A DNA stretch of 64,000 nt from UBA2779 sp965232165. GTDB lineage: Bacteria > Spirochaetota > Spirochaetia > DSM-2461. A program made the position numbers and the translations under genes. The notes beneath the pieces are model-generated. The model was not told where the DNA came from. It saw only the letters and a list, made by a program, of their open reading frames with translations, and did not search any database. Positions 1-9,700 of this stretch are shown in pieces. Each line of letters begins with the position of its first letter. Position 1 is the stretch's first letter. The stretch spans positions 682,001-746,000 of the forward strand of contig CBDDOY010000001.1 in the NCBI GenBank assembly GCA_965232165.1, given 5' to 3'.

Positions 1-1
1 A

Positions 2-367
2 GGCCATCGCATTGTCCCCATTCCTGGCGTATCGGCGACAACCGCGCTGCTCAGCGTCTCCGGAATAGCGGGCAAGGGTTTCCTGTTTGAGGGATTCCTG
101 TCCCCGAAAGCGGGAAGGCGGCGAAGCCGTTTGTCAGAACTCCTCAATACGGACATGGTGTTCATCGTGTATGAGTCGCCCCATCGAGTTCACCGACTCC
201 TGCAGGATATTGCGGAACTCACCCCTGCACGTCCCATTCTTCTTGGCAGGGAAGTAACGAAGAAATTCGAAGAAATTCTGTCAGGAACAGCCCCCGAACT
301 CTTGGCCATACTCGGCTTAAGGTCTATGATTAAAGGCGAAATAACGGTTATTGTGGGGAAAGGCTAA
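2..367 (+). CDS. rsmI: 16S rRNA 2'-O-ribose C1402 methyltransferase RsmI, C-terminal part
   Basis: Only the C-terminal 121 residues are in the window; the gene begins before base 1. The open frame reads in from base 2 with no start codon needed. It carries the family's PGVSATTALLSVSG stretch, then GFLFEGFLSPKAGRRR, VFIVYESPHR and LGREVTKKFEE, which are the recognisable blocks of the tetrapyrrole-methylase-fold enzyme RsmI. RsmI uses S-adenosylmethionine to 2'-O-methylate C1402 in the decoding centre of 16S rRNA. The stop is followed by a 97-base gap and then flgM on the same strand. The identification is firm; completeness cannot be judged from here. Confidence 0.93.
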   Translation, partial: GHRIVPIPGVSATTALLSVSGIAGKGFLFEGFLSPKAGRRRSRLSELLNTDMVFIVYESPHRVHRLLQDIAELTPARPILLGREVTKKFEEILSGTAPELLAILGLRSMIKGEITVIVGKG

Positions 368-428
368 ATAGTTTTTTGGGGAATAACCGGTTTTTCCTAA
401 TAGACCCGGTTATGATTATAGAGCCATT

Positions 429-459
429 GCCGATACTTTAAGTGTATCGGAGCTAGGAG
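429..459 (+). promoter_or_regulatory. Sigma-28-like -10 box, inverted repeat and RBS before flgM
   Basis: GCCGATAC at 429-436 resembles the flagellar sigma-28 -10 consensus GCCGATAA. It forms one arm of an inverted repeat, CCGATAC (430-436) and GTATCGG (444-450), with a 7-base loop. A clear ribosome binding site AGGAG lies at 455-459, five bases before the flgM ATG. The matching -35 TAAA is not convincing at the usual spacing, so the promoter call is weak. The hairpin could instead be a small attenuator or an operator. Confidence 0.3.
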
Positions 460-464
460 CGAAA

Positions 465-746
465 ATGACCATTGATAGGCTAGGACCGGTTGATCCGGTC
501 AGTAAATTCAGGAAAACAAATGAGTCTAAGAAGGTTGCAAGCTCTGTTCCTGCGGATTCGATTGATGTTTCCGAAGGAGCTAAGCGTTCTGCCGCCTTGA
601 AAAAAGTCGCCGATATAGTCCGTGCCGCCCCCGATATCCGTTTAGACCGTGTGGAAGAGGTTAAGAAAAAGTTAGCAGACCCTAACTATGTCAATGATGC
701 TGTTGAGGCTATGGCGGACAAAGTATTGGATGTACTCGACATTTAA
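465..746 (+). CDS. flgM: FlgM-family anti-sigma-28 factor
   Basis: A 93-residue acidic/basic protein with the FlgM layout: a variable N-terminal half containing DSIDVSEGAKRSAALKKV, and a C-terminal helix-rich half with RLDRVEEVKKKLADPNY and a final ADKVLDVLDI. FlgM binds the flagellar sigma factor FliA in the cytoplasm and holds it inactive until the hook-basal body is complete. The ATG has an excellent AGGAG five bases upstream. The gene stands alone between rsmI and a repeat element, with no other flagellar gene in the window. The length fits the family (about 90-100 residues). It indicates a motile, flagellated organism. Confidence 0.85.
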   Translation: MTIDRLGPVDPVSKFRKTNESKKVASSVPADSIDVSEGAKRSAALKKVADIVRAAPDIRLDRVEEVKKKLADPNYVNDAVEAMADKVLDVLDI

Positions 747-769
747 TCAATAGGGCGCCAATAGCTCAA

Positions 770-931
770 GGGCACCTCTAAAAAACAGCTTTAGGAAATT
801 GACGAAGAAATTTTTGTCGATACAAGGCGGCAAAAGCTCAAGCGCAGCTTAAGCTTAGTTGAGTATTTTGACAACGCAGTAGCGGTGGAAAAGATCGAGT
901 CAAGAACTAAATGGGTTTTTTAGAGGTGCCC
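770..931. repeat. MITE-like element, complete copy with TCAA target duplication
   Basis: A 162-base element bounded by inverted ends: GGGCACCTCTAAAAAAC on the left, and its complement ending in TTTTTTAGAGGTGCCC on the right. Direct 4-base duplications TCAA flank it at 766-769 and 932-935. It has no coding capacity. The interior contains the phrases ACAAGGCGGCAAAAGC and TTTTGACAACGCAG, shared with the other copies in this window. It lies between flgM and lgt. The ends resemble those of IS5-group elements, but no matching transposase is present here, so the mobilising enzyme is unknown. Confidence 0.85.
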
Positions 932-1004
932 TCAAGATTAGAAATATTCCGCATCTCTGATAAAATTGAGCACAACTTCTGATTATGAGTTATACTCCTT
1001 TCCT

Positions 1005-1859
1005 ATGGAACGATTAAACAACTGGTGGCAACATCTGCCGGAACACATGAATCCGGTATTACTGCAAATTGGCGGCTTCGCTGTCCATTACTATGGACTG
1101 ATGTACCTCGTCGCATTCATGGTCGCTTACTTGCTTTGCCGTTATAGATTGAAGCATGAACCCTTTGATGATGTGTTCAATGGTGAAAAATTGCAGGGTC
1201 TATTCTCAGCAAGCATTCTTGGTCTCATTCTGGGCGCAAGGCTAGGATATGTGCTGTTTTACAGTCTTTCCTATTACTTACGCCATCCTCTTGAAATCAT
1301 ACTGCCCTTTGATATTGCCAATGGCTGGAAATTTGTCGGTATCGCCGGGATGTCTTATCATGGCGGCCTGATCGGCGCAATGCTTCTCGGTGGACTCTTT
1401 GTTAAGAAAGAGGGAATCAGATTTCGGCAGGGAGTGGATTTCCTCTTACCCTGCATTCCCCTGGGATATACCTTCGGCAGACTGGGAAACTTCATCAACG
1501 GAGAATTGTGGGGAAGGAGGACTGAACGATCCATCGGCATGTACTTTCCTGATGCCCCGGGGGAAGCTCTGAGGCACCCCTCTCAACTTTATGAGGCATT
1601 CTTTGAGGGTATCGTGCTCTTTGTAATACTGTGGCTTCTTCGCAAGAGGATGAAGGTTTCAGGAAGCATGGGGACCATCTATCTTGTCGGCTATGGGTTC
1701 TTCAGGTTTTTAATCGAGTATGTCAGGGAACCGGATGCCCATCTTGGATTCATTGCCGTCGGTTTATCAATGGGCCAGCTTCTCTGTATCGCCATGATAC
1801 TCACAGGACTGTTATTCTATTGGTTATTTCACCGGTTATACAAAAAGGAAAATGGTTGA
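1005..1859 (+). CDS. lgt: Prolipoprotein diacylglyceryl transferase
   Basis: Lgt transfers a diacylglyceryl group from phosphatidylglycerol to the lipobox cysteine of prolipoproteins, the first step of lipoprotein maturation in the inner membrane. The sequence shows the family landmarks HYYGLMYLVAF, ILGARLGYVLFY, GMSYHGGLIGA and the signature GRLGNFINGELWGR, followed by HPSQLYEAFFEG and several hydrophobic segments. The start is uncertain. The frame is open from a TTG at 966, with ATGs at 1005 and 1047, and none has a strong ribosome binding site; 1005 is a compromise giving 284 residues, within the family range. Spirochaetes carry many lipoproteins, so this is an expected housekeeping gene. 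It follows a MITE copy. Confidence 0.92.
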   Translation: MERLNNWWQHLPEHMNPVLLQIGGFAVHYYGLMYLVAFMVAYLLCRYRLKHEPFDDVFNGEKLQGLFSASILGLILGARLGYVLFYSLSYYLRHPLEIILPFDIANGWKFVGIAGMSYHGGLIGAMLLGGLFVKKEGIRFRQGVDFLLPCIPLGYTFGRLGNFINGELWGRRTERSIGMYFPDAPGEALRHPSQLYEAFFEGIVLFVILWLLRKRMKVSGSMGTIYLVGYGFFRFLIEYVREPDAHLGFIAVGLSMGQLLCIAMILTGLLFYWLFHRLYKKENG

Positions 1860-1862
1860 ACT

Positions 1863-1961
1863 AGGAGTCTGTCGGACTGAACTCTTCTGGCAGTTTAGCT
1901 CTTTTCTCCTGCTATCTAAGTTGTCAGAACTGCCTTGAGCTTCAAAGTCCGACAGGCTCCT
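1863..1961. repeat. Inverted repeat with 16-base arms
   Basis: AGGAGTCTGTCGGACT at 1863-1878 and AGTCCGACAGGCTCCT at 1946-1961 are inverted copies with one mismatch, enclosing 67 bases. It starts three bases after the lgt stop. The same left arm reappears near 23580, and a shortened form near 45018, so this is a second dispersed repeat family rather than a gene-specific terminator. There is no T-tract. Confidence 0.65.
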
Positions 1962-1991
1962 AGTGCGCAGCACACAACAGATTCCTAAATG

Positions 1992-2443
1992 AGGCGCAAG
2001 GGATTGAAACGGAAATGCCGCTGGCTGCCCCCCCGGCGATTGGCAATGAGCCGGTTAAACATGAGCCTTCTATGAAGCCGGTGCTAAGGACTCCATCTGC
2101 ATCCATCTGTGGTCAAAATAACAGTTCGCATCCATTCGTGGTTCATTTTAACAGCGCACTATCGGCGGAAGAGTTCGAGTCAAGAACTAAATGGGGTTTT
2201 TTAGAGGTGCCCCTATGAATTGAGTCCGGGGAAAAGTTTGCCTGATCCCAGTGGCGCGCAATGGAATACTTTGTGACAAGGCGGAGAATTCTTTGTAAGA
2301 ATTGGGGCTATGGCAGAATGTGACTTTGGCGCTTGCAGGCAACGGCAGCGGAAGATAAAAACCTCAGTAATGCCTACAATAAGGTTTCAGATTCTGCCAT
2401 TGCCATGCCTAAGAATCACTTGCTGCCAAGCCCCGTGACTGGA
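1992..2443. other. Gene-free stretch made of repeat fragments
   Basis: This holds a partial copy of the palindromic repeat family (about 1992-2058, beginning GGCGCAAGGGATTGAAACGG) and a right-half MITE ending at 2212 (homology begins about 2153, ends TTTTTTAGAGGTGCCC). The remainder, up to the end of the sugar-binding gene at 2444, has no recognisable gene or signal. Open frames here are short and do not look coding. Confidence 0.6.
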
Positions 2444-3538
2444 TCAGTCGTACAGCAGCGGAGCTATGGCCGGATCATCCATGTTCTCGGATGTGTAGTA
2501 CTTTGCACCGGTATCGACATCGCTGACGGGTTCACCCATGTATGCCTTGTAGGCTAATTCTACGGCCTTGTAGCCGATGGAATAGGGGTCCTGGGTGATG
2601 GAACCGACGAATAAGCCCTTGCGAACGGCATTTTTCTGACCCGCTCCGGCATCATATCCGATGACGGTGATGTCATACTTGGTGGCGAGGTCCGCACCGT
2701 CGTTGGTGGCAGCCAGCAGGCCCTTGACCGTTGCCTCATTGGAGCAGAAGACACCAAGAATATTCTCATCTGCCGCCTTGTTGAGCATGGCTGAAGAAGC
2801 GGCGGCGGCATCGGTGTTCGCGGCCGAGGCCGGAACGATCATTTCGATGAAAACTTTTTTCCCGTTTCTGGGACTGTCGGCGCCGATGTATGCCGAATTG
2901 CCGATGACGGCGATGTCGGCCATGGACAGAGCGGTCTGCGAATCGATCATATCCACCATATTGTCTCTGAAGCCTTTGCCGCGGCTGAGGAGCGATTCCC
3001 CTGCGGCATCCTGGTTCATCACGACAATTTTGACAGGACTGTCTTCGGTGGCGGCCTCAATATCGTTCTTGATGATTTCGAACATTTTCTTTGCTGCAAT
3101 GCCCGCTGCCTCGTAGTTATTGGTCGAGGCATTGGCGGCGATGGAACCCGGAGGCGCTTCAGGCACGCCTGAGTCGAATCCGACCACCGGAATGCCCTTT
3201 CCTTGAAGCTCGGTGAGCTGGTCGATGACCGAGGTGGTGTTGAGTGCGGCCAGTGCGATGGCAACCGGCGCCTTGGATATGGCATTGTTGAGCATTTCAA
3301 CCTGAATCTGCACATCACTCTCCGAAGGCGGACCCTCAAAGGTCACCTCGACTTCATATTCCGTTGCGGCATCCATTGAACCGCGCTTGACATTCTGCCA
3401 GAAATCGTGCTGTTCGCCCTTAGACACAACGGCAATATAGGGCATGCCGCCCTTCTTTGCGCCTTCATCCTGACCGCCGGCAAATACGGCCGATACCGCA
3501 AATGCCAACATGAATAGTATGAGAAAAGTTTTCTTCAT
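2444..3538 (-). CDS. Sugar ABC transporter, periplasmic substrate-binding protein
   Basis: A 364-residue exported binding protein of the RbsB/MglB type (periplasmic binding protein family 1). It has an N-terminal signal peptide of about 20 residues ending AVSAVFA, then GGQDE. No lipobox cysteine is visible, so it should be released rather than lipid-anchored. The mature part shows the family's repeats: PYIAVVSKG at the N-terminus, a long internal helix-rich region, GIPVVGFDSGVPE, and GSITQDPYSIGYKAVELA near the end. It would deliver a pentose, hexose or related ligand to the permease encoded upstream. It is the last gene of a three-gene minus-strand operon, separated from the permease by 90 bases containing a hairpin; its ribosome binding site AAGGAGG is strong. 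The substrate cannot be told from sequence. Confidence 0.88.
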   Translation of the reverse strand: MKKTFLILFMLAFAVSAVFAGGQDEGAKKGGMPYIAVVSKGEQHDFWQNVKRGSMDAATEYEVEVTFEGPPSESDVQIQVEMLNNAISKAPVAIALAALNTTSVIDQLTELQGKGIPVVGFDSGVPEAPPGSIAANASTNNYEAAGIAAKKMFEIIKNDIEAATEDSPVKIVVMNQDAAGESLLSRGKGFRDNMVDMIDSQTALSMADIAVIGNSAYIGADSPRNGKKVFIEMIVPASAANTDAAAASSAMLNKAADENILGVFCSNEATVKGLLAATNDGADLATKYDITVIGYDAGAGQKNAVRKGLFVGSITQDPYSIGYKAVELAYKAYMGEPVSDVDTGAKYYTSENMDDPAIAPLLYD

Positions 3539-3603
3539 ACATTCCTCCTTAAATATATTGTATGGCCGGCCTCTCCGATGTTATTTCGGGTTTGGCCGGT
3601 CAC

Positions 3604-3624
3604 AACCCGGCTAACAGCCGGGCT
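3604..3624 (-). terminator. Hairpin between permease and binding-protein genes
   Basis: CCCGGC (3606-3611) and GCCGGG (3617-3622) form a stem with a 5-base loop, just after the permease stop in transcription direction. No strong U-tract follows. It may act as a processing or partial-termination site that sets the binding-protein level apart from that of the membrane components, as is common in binding-protein operons. Confidence 0.4.
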
Positions 3625-3628
3625 TGTT

Positions 3629-4855
3629 TCATTTCTCAGTTTTGTGGAAGTCTTTTTCGGCGGCTCTTTCTTCCAGATGTATGCGCTTGAATTCCGCTTT
3701 CTCGGCCATCTTCATTCTTCTGAAAGTTACCTTCATGGTTTTCTTGACCGCCTGTATTTCCCGTTCCCTGGTCCGGGCTTCCCCGCCGGACAGGACGGAC
3801 AGCTCGGCTTTCATGCGGGCAATTTTCTCGATTTCGGATTGCCTGAATATATCTGCCGGGCCAAGTATTTTCACTTCTCCCGCTTTCTTGTTGCGGTAGA
3901 TATCCAGCAGGACCGCTCCGATCACCACAACACCGGTGAAGAAGGTTTGATAATGGGATTGCAGGTTCATGGAGGGGAGACCCACACGCAGGGTGCTCAT
4001 GATGTATACGCCGATGAGAGTGCCGAAAACCGAGCCTATTCCGCCGGAAAGGGAAGTGCCGCCGATTACGGCTCCGGCGATGGCGTACAATTCGAATCCC
4101 TGCCCCTGCGCCGGCATGACCGTGGTGTAGACAGCGGCGAAGGCTATGGCGCCTATTCCGGCCATCAGACCGCTGACGGCATAGGCCGTCATCACCCATT
4201 TGCCGACATTGACTCCCGATAGGCGCGCCGCCTCTTTGTTGGAGCCCACCGCGAAGATGTAACGGCCCATCTTCGTCTTCTTGAGAACCGTCGCCGCGAT
4301 TATCGCAACGGTCATGAGTACAATGAAACCCGTCGGGATGGACAAACCGTCCTCGCTGAGGAATTTGAAGATGCTCTTGAACCAGCCGTCAGCCTCCGAG
4401 CGGGTAGGAAAGGTGGCGCTCCGGACATTGGAGACAATGGAGCCCACCCCCATGGAAATCATCATGGTGCCCAGAGTGGCGATGAAGGGCGGGAGCTGGA
4501 GCCGAGATATCATCAGGCCGTTAAAGAAACCGAATCCGATGGCGATAGCCATTATCGCAATCAGAGAAAGCCACATCGGCCAGCCCCAGCTTTTATAGGC
4601 CGTCCCGCCGATGATGGCGGCACACATCATCACAGTGCCGCAGGAGAGGTCTATCCCGCCGGTAATGATGACGAAGGTGACCCCCATGGCCAGGAATCCG
4701 ATGTAATAAGAGGCGTCGAGTATGTTCACCAGGGTAATATACGAGAAGAAATTGCGCCCGAAAAACCCGAAGAAGATGAAAAGGATGACTAAGGCCGCCG
4801 GGGCGAGAAACTTCTGTAGTCCGATGTCTCTGAATCTCTTCTTTATATCACTCAT
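3629..4855 (-). CDS. Sugar ABC transporter permease with a charged C-terminal extension
   Basis: A 408-residue permease of the RbsC/MglC (branched-type) family. Residues about 1-325 contain many hydrophobic segments and the family motifs GGIDLSCGTVMM, the cytoplasmic-loop signature GSNKEAARLSGVNV, and IAGAVIGGTSLSGGIGSVFGTLIG. Family members normally end soon after the last membrane segment, at about 310-340 residues. Here another 85 or so residues follow. They are rich in Lys, Glu and Arg (IARMKAELS, REREIQAVKKTMK, EKAEFKRIHLEERAAEKDF), and are probably a cytoplasmic helical or coiled-coil tail. It lies 13 bases after the ATPase gene, so it is cotranscribed. The tail's function is unknown. 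Confidence 0.9.
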   Translation of the reverse strand: MSDIKKRFRDIGLQKFLAPAALVILFIFFGFFGRNFFSYITLVNILDASYYIGFLAMGVTFVIITGGIDLSCGTVMMCAAIIGGTAYKSWGWPMWLSLIAIMAIAIGFGFFNGLMISRLQLPPFIATLGTMMISMGVGSIVSNVRSATFPTRSEADGWFKSIFKFLSEDGLSIPTGFIVLMTVAIIAATVLKKTKMGRYIFAVGSNKEAARLSGVNVGKWVMTAYAVSGLMAGIGAIAFAAVYTTVMPAQGQGFELYAIAGAVIGGTSLSGGIGSVFGTLIGVYIMSTLRVGLPSMNLQSHYQTFFTGVVVIGAVLLDIYRNKKAGEVKILGPADIFRQSEIEKIARMKAELSVLSGGEARTREREIQAVKKTMKVTFRRMKMAEKAEFKRIHLEERAAEKDFHKTEK

Positions 4856-4868
4856 ATCGCTGTATCTC

Positions 4869-6371
4869 CTAAGCGGATTCCCGCATGGTGGCGAATGCCA
4901 TTATCTTTTCTTGACTGGCATCTTTGATGTCCAGGAACCCCGTAATCCGCCCCTCGCACATGACGACGATGCGATCGCTCATGCGCAGAACTTCGGGCAG
5001 TTCCGAGGAGATCATGATGATAGACTTGCCCAGGGCGACCAGTTCGTTCATCAGGGAGTAAATCTCGCTCTTGGCCCCGACATCAATACCCCGTGTCGGT
5101 TCGTCGAAGATCAGAATCCTCGCATCGTTGATGAGCCATTTAGCGATGACCACTTTCTGCTGATTGCCGCCGGAGAGTTTGCTGAGCAGCTGATCCGCCG
5201 AAGGGGTTTTGATGCGCAGTTTTTTGACATAGTCATGAGTGATGCTGCGTACTTTCTCGCCGTGAATGAACAGACCTTTTTCAAATTTGTCATAGGATGC
5301 CATGAGGGCGTTCTCAGCGACACTGAGTCCTGTGGCCAATCCGAAGCGTTTTCGGTCTTCCGAAAGGTAGCCTATGCCGTGGGAAACGGCGTCCATGGGG
5401 CTGTTGATGCGCACGGGAGCGCCATTGATCCAGATTGTGCCGCTTTGAATTTTATCGGCGCCGAATATGGCCCGAGCGGTTTCGGTGCGCCCTGCACCCA
5501 TAAGCCCGGCGAAACCAAGAATTTCTCCTCTGCGAAGGTGAAAACTGACATTTTTCACCAATTTGCCGGCATTGAGTCCCTGAACTCTCAGGATTTCTTC
5601 GGCATCGTGAGGCACGGTACTCTCAATCTTGGGCTGTTCATAGATAACCCGGCCCACCATCATGTTGATGATGGCTTCCTTGTTTATGTTCTTTGTTTCA
5701 TGGGTTCCGACATATCCGCCGTCTCTTAGAACGGTTGCCCGGTCTGTGATGCGCCCGATTTCATCCATGCGGTGGGATATATAGATCATGCCGACACCCT
5801 TGGCCGAAAGGTCTTTCATGATGGTAAAAAGCTCGTCAATTTCTGTTTCTGTCAGGGCCGCTGTCGGTTCGTCAAGAATGAGGACTTTGAGGTTGTGGGA
5901 AACGGCCTTGGCGATTTCCACCATCTGCTGCTTGCCCACGGTGAGCCGGCTCAAGGTTTCCTCTGGATTGATTCTCATATTCAGCCGGTCAAAGAGTTTT
6001 CCGGTTCGTTCGTTCAGTTGCTTCTCGTCAAGAATAAGTCCGTTTCTCATTGATTCCCGACCGATGAAGATGTTTTGGGCGACGGTGAGATGCTCCATCA
6101 TGTTGAGTTCCTGATGGATGATGCCGATTCCCGCAGAAAGGGCCTGCTTAGGATTATGAGGATGGAAGAGCTTGCCCATGAAATGAATCTCGCCGGAGTC
6201 TTTTTCATAGATGCCGGTGAGCACCTTCATCAGAGTGGATTTCCCGGCTCCATTCTCACCGACTAAAGCATGGATTTCTCCGGCTTTGAGTTCGAAGTTC
6301 ACACCCTTAACGGCATGTACTCCCATGAAGCGCTTATGTATTTCCCTCATGGACAGGATTGTATCGCCCAA
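4869..6371 (-). CDS. Sugar ABC transporter ATPase (two-domain, RbsA/MglA type)
   Basis: A 500-residue protein with two fused ATPase domains, as in RbsA/MglA. Domain one has Walker A GENGAGKST, the signature RLTVGKQQMVEIAKA and Walker B LILDEPTAAL. Domain two has the degenerate Walker A GLMGAGRTE typical of these proteins, SGGNQQKVVIAKW and ILIFDEPTRGIDVGAK. It energises import through the neighbouring permease. The start is a TTG: it has a GGGAG ribosome binding site about seven bases upstream, while the next ATG (6350) has none. It is the first gene of the operon. Confidence 0.93.
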   Translation of the reverse strand: MGDTILSMREIHKRFMGVHAVKGVNFELKAGEIHALVGENGAGKSTLMKVLTGIYEKDSGEIHFMGKLFHPHNPKQALSAGIGIIHQELNMMEHLTVAQNIFIGRESMRNGLILDEKQLNERTGKLFDRLNMRINPEETLSRLTVGKQQMVEIAKAVSHNLKVLILDEPTAALTETEIDELFTIMKDLSAKGVGMIYISHRMDEIGRITDRATVLRDGGYVGTHETKNINKEAIINMMVGRVIYEQPKIESTVPHDAEEILRVQGLNAGKLVKNVSFHLRRGEILGFAGLMGAGRTETARAIFGADKIQSGTIWINGAPVRINSPMDAVSHGIGYLSEDRKRFGLATGLSVAENALMASYDKFEKGLFIHGEKVRSITHDYVKKLRIKTPSADQLLSKLSGGNQQKVVIAKWLINDARILIFDEPTRGIDVGAKSEIYSLMNELVALGKSIIMISSELPEVLRMSDRIVVMCEGRITGFLDIKDASQEKIMAFATMRESA

Positions 6372-6400
6372 TGAACTGCTCCCGCTTGATTGTTAACTGC

Positions 6401-6429
6401 ATTATTGCAGAATTTGCATTGACAGTAAA
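6401..6429 (-). promoter_or_regulatory. Possible promoter of the sugar transporter operon
   Basis: On the minus strand, TTTACT (6424-6429) and AATAAT (6401-6406) are separated by 17 bases, about 30 bases before the ATPase start. The match to sigma-70 consensus is moderate (4/6 and 5/6). The rest of the gene-free stretch 6372-6712 shows no repeat, gene or clear operator. Confidence 0.4.
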
Positions 6430-6712
6430 TAGAGATTCTTGCTGACAATGCCGAAAACATTCCGGTTTTTGAACAAGAGGCGGTGAATTGCATGATTTCT
6501 GCTGCATCGAACCGGGGGGGATTTTCCGGGCAGCTCATCAGTTTTCTATGTAATGCAGACCCAAATTGCCCCGCAGCCGGGATCGGCCTGGCTTTTCAGG
6601 ACATCAGGCGGATGGCGTTAAGAATCCCCAAAAAATATTTCCGAATCATTGTATTGACGGTAATAACGGGATTTAATCGGAATGGCTCATCCAGCAGAGC
6701 AGTTTCCTCCAT

Positions 6713-9700
6713 GCCTTTTCCGCCGCACCCCTGTGAAGGGATGGAAATCAATGAAGGGCAAAGAAGACGGATACCCCTCCGCAAGCTTCAATGGGGCCAT
6801 CCCTGTGAAGGGATGGAAAAAATCGCATCCGACATGTAAACAAGGCTTGACAAGGAGCTTCAATGGGGCCATCCCTGTGAAGGGATGGAAATTTCCAGGA
6901 CATCATCATAGCCGGTCTGATCGGCGCCGGCTTCAATGGGGCCATCCCTGTGAAGGGATGGAAATCCGCCGCCGCCGTCTTGAAAACCGCAATGAAACTC
7001 CTGCTTCAATGGGGCCATCCCTGTGAAGGGATGGAAATGAATCTTTTCCGAATATATTGACCAATGTGAGAAAAGCTTCAATGGGGCCATCCCTGTGAAG
7101 GGATGGAAATTAGATTATGCCGCGAACGCTGATTTTGATAAATATGCTTCAATGGGGCCATCCCTGTGAAGGGATGGAAATAATACAGGCTGAATACGTG
7201 GTAGATGAACACTTGTTCATGCTTCAATGGGGCCATCCCTGTGAAGGGATGGAAATTTGCTGAAATTTGCCGCCTGTCCGCCCACTTTTGATGGCTTCAA
7301 TGGGGCCATCCCTGTGAAGGGATGGAAATAACTTGACAAGTTACCCTTATGCCTCAAATTTCCGGTTGCTTCAATGGGGCCATCCCTGTGAAGGGATGGA
7401 AATAGCATCCGTCCCAGGGAAATCAATATATACCATTCGCTTCAATGGGGCCATCCCTGTGAAGGGATGGAAATGCGGCAGAATCCCCGCAGGGTTTGCC
7501 CCTTCTCCCGGCTTCAATGGGGCCATCCCTGTGAAGGGATGGAAATTATCAAATGCCGGTAAATTAATTAGCACAGTTATATGCTTCAATGGGGCCATCC
7601 CTGTGAAGGGATGGAAATTCATTCTCCTTTGTATTATTCGTATTTCCTAACTAGCTTCAATGGGGCCATCCCTGTGAAGGGATGGAAATATCGGTCAGGA
7701 CAGCATGGCTCGTGGCAGGCGCCGGCTTCAATGGGGCCATCCCTGTGAAGGGATGGAAATGCGGCAGAATCCCCGCAGGGTTTGCCCCTTCTCCCGGCTT
7801 CAATGGGGCCATCCCTGTGAAGGGATGGAAATAAGAGTAGGGCATATTATAAAAAATATTCTTTTAAGCTTCAATGGGGCCATCCCTGTGAAGGGATGGA
7901 AACGAGACGGTCCCAGGCCAAAAAATCGATGGGGAATGCTTCAATGGGGCCATCCCTGTGAAGGGATGGAAATTTGACGGTTTTAATTTCCGTTGATTGC
8001 GGGAATGGGGCTTCAATGGGGCCATCCCTGTGAAGGGATGGAAATCTGGGGCGGGAATTATGATGATCTCCTGGAGAGCGTGCTTCAATGGGGCCATCCC
8101 TGTGAAGGGATGGAAAATCCCGGTAGGGCCGCGGCAGTATATTTTTGTTGACAGCTTCAATGGGGCCATCCCTGTGAAGGGATGGAAATTCTTTTGTCGC
8201 TATTTTTATCGAGGCAACATTATTTAGCTTCAATGGGGCCATCCCTGTGAAGGGATGGAAACTGGCGATGGCCGCCACCCTTATTTTCTCTATCTAGCTT
8301 CAATGGGGCCATCCCTGTGAAGGGATGGAAATATCCACGACGGAAATTTGATCATAGCTGATTTCAGCAAGCTTCAATGGGGCCATCCCTGTGAAGGGAT
8401 GGAAAAGTCCATATAGCGCGGCGTACTCAAACGACCTAAGCTTCAATGGGGCCATCCCTGTGAAGGGATGGAAATTCCTGTTCATCCCCGGCAACAAAAA
8501 CCACACGTATGCTTCAATGGGGCCATCCCTGTGAAGGGATGGAAACATGGCAGGCATCTGAAATGATGAGAGACGGGTAAGCTTCAATGGGGCCATCCCT
8601 GTGAAGGGATGGAAATATGTTGATGTACCAGGGCTTCCATATTCGTTTTCTTGACGCTTCAATGGGGCCATCCCTGTGAAGGGATGGAAATATGCCGACC
8701 TGCTTTCGCTGGCAGCGTGCCCATTTTGCTTCAATGGGGCCATCCCTGTGAAGGGATGGAAAGATGTTTGAGCCGATCACGGAGACCAATGTATTGTCGC
8801 TTCAATGGGGCCATCCCTGTGAAGGGATGGAAATCTCGAAACAGAAATAACAATAATAATACAGGAAGTAGCTTCAATGGGGCCATCCCTGTGAAGGGAT
8901 GGAAATGTCGCTGCCCCTGACTCCTGTCCGCTAATGATAGTGTCGCTTCAATGGGGCCATCCCTGTGAAGGGATGGAAATGGGGCTACATCACATCTTCC
9001 CTGTCTTCGATTTTCGGGCTTCAATGGGGCCATCCCTGTGAAGGGATGGAAATAACTTGACAAGTTACCCTTATGCCTCAAATTTCCGGTTGCTTCAATG
9101 GGGCCATCCCTGTGAAGGGATGGAAACTGGAGGGCCGTGTCATCACAGCCCGTTCGGCACTCGCTTCAATGGGGCCATCCCTGTGAAGGGATGGAAATCC
9201 GTTCCAAAAACCCTTATAGGTCTTGTTTTTCACTGTGCTTCAATGGGGCCATCCCTGTGAAGGGATGGAAAGGTCTTTCGCTGACTCCGTCGGCGACGGA
9301 ACTTCAGGCTTCAATGGGGCCATCCCTGTGAAGGGATGGAAAGGGGGTGGGCGGCTATGGCCCCGTGGGCCGCACTCCTTGCTTCAATGGGGCCATCCCT
9401 GTGAAGGGATGGAAATCGGCCATCGATGTCCTGCGGCTCGGTGTGATGCAGTAGCTTCAATGGGGCCATCCCTGTGAAGGGATGGAAACTGGACCGGCAT
9501 ACTCACCCCCGTCCTGGCCTGGAGCTTCAATGGGGCCATCCCTGCGAAGGGATGGAAACAGACGGAGAGGTCCTCGATCTCAGCGATTTTGACCTGCTTC
9601 AATGGGGCCATCCCTGTGAAGGGATGGAAATTTGACGGCCTTAAAAATTCAGGCCGACATCCTGGAGCTTCAATGGGGCCATCCCTGTGAAGGGATGGAA

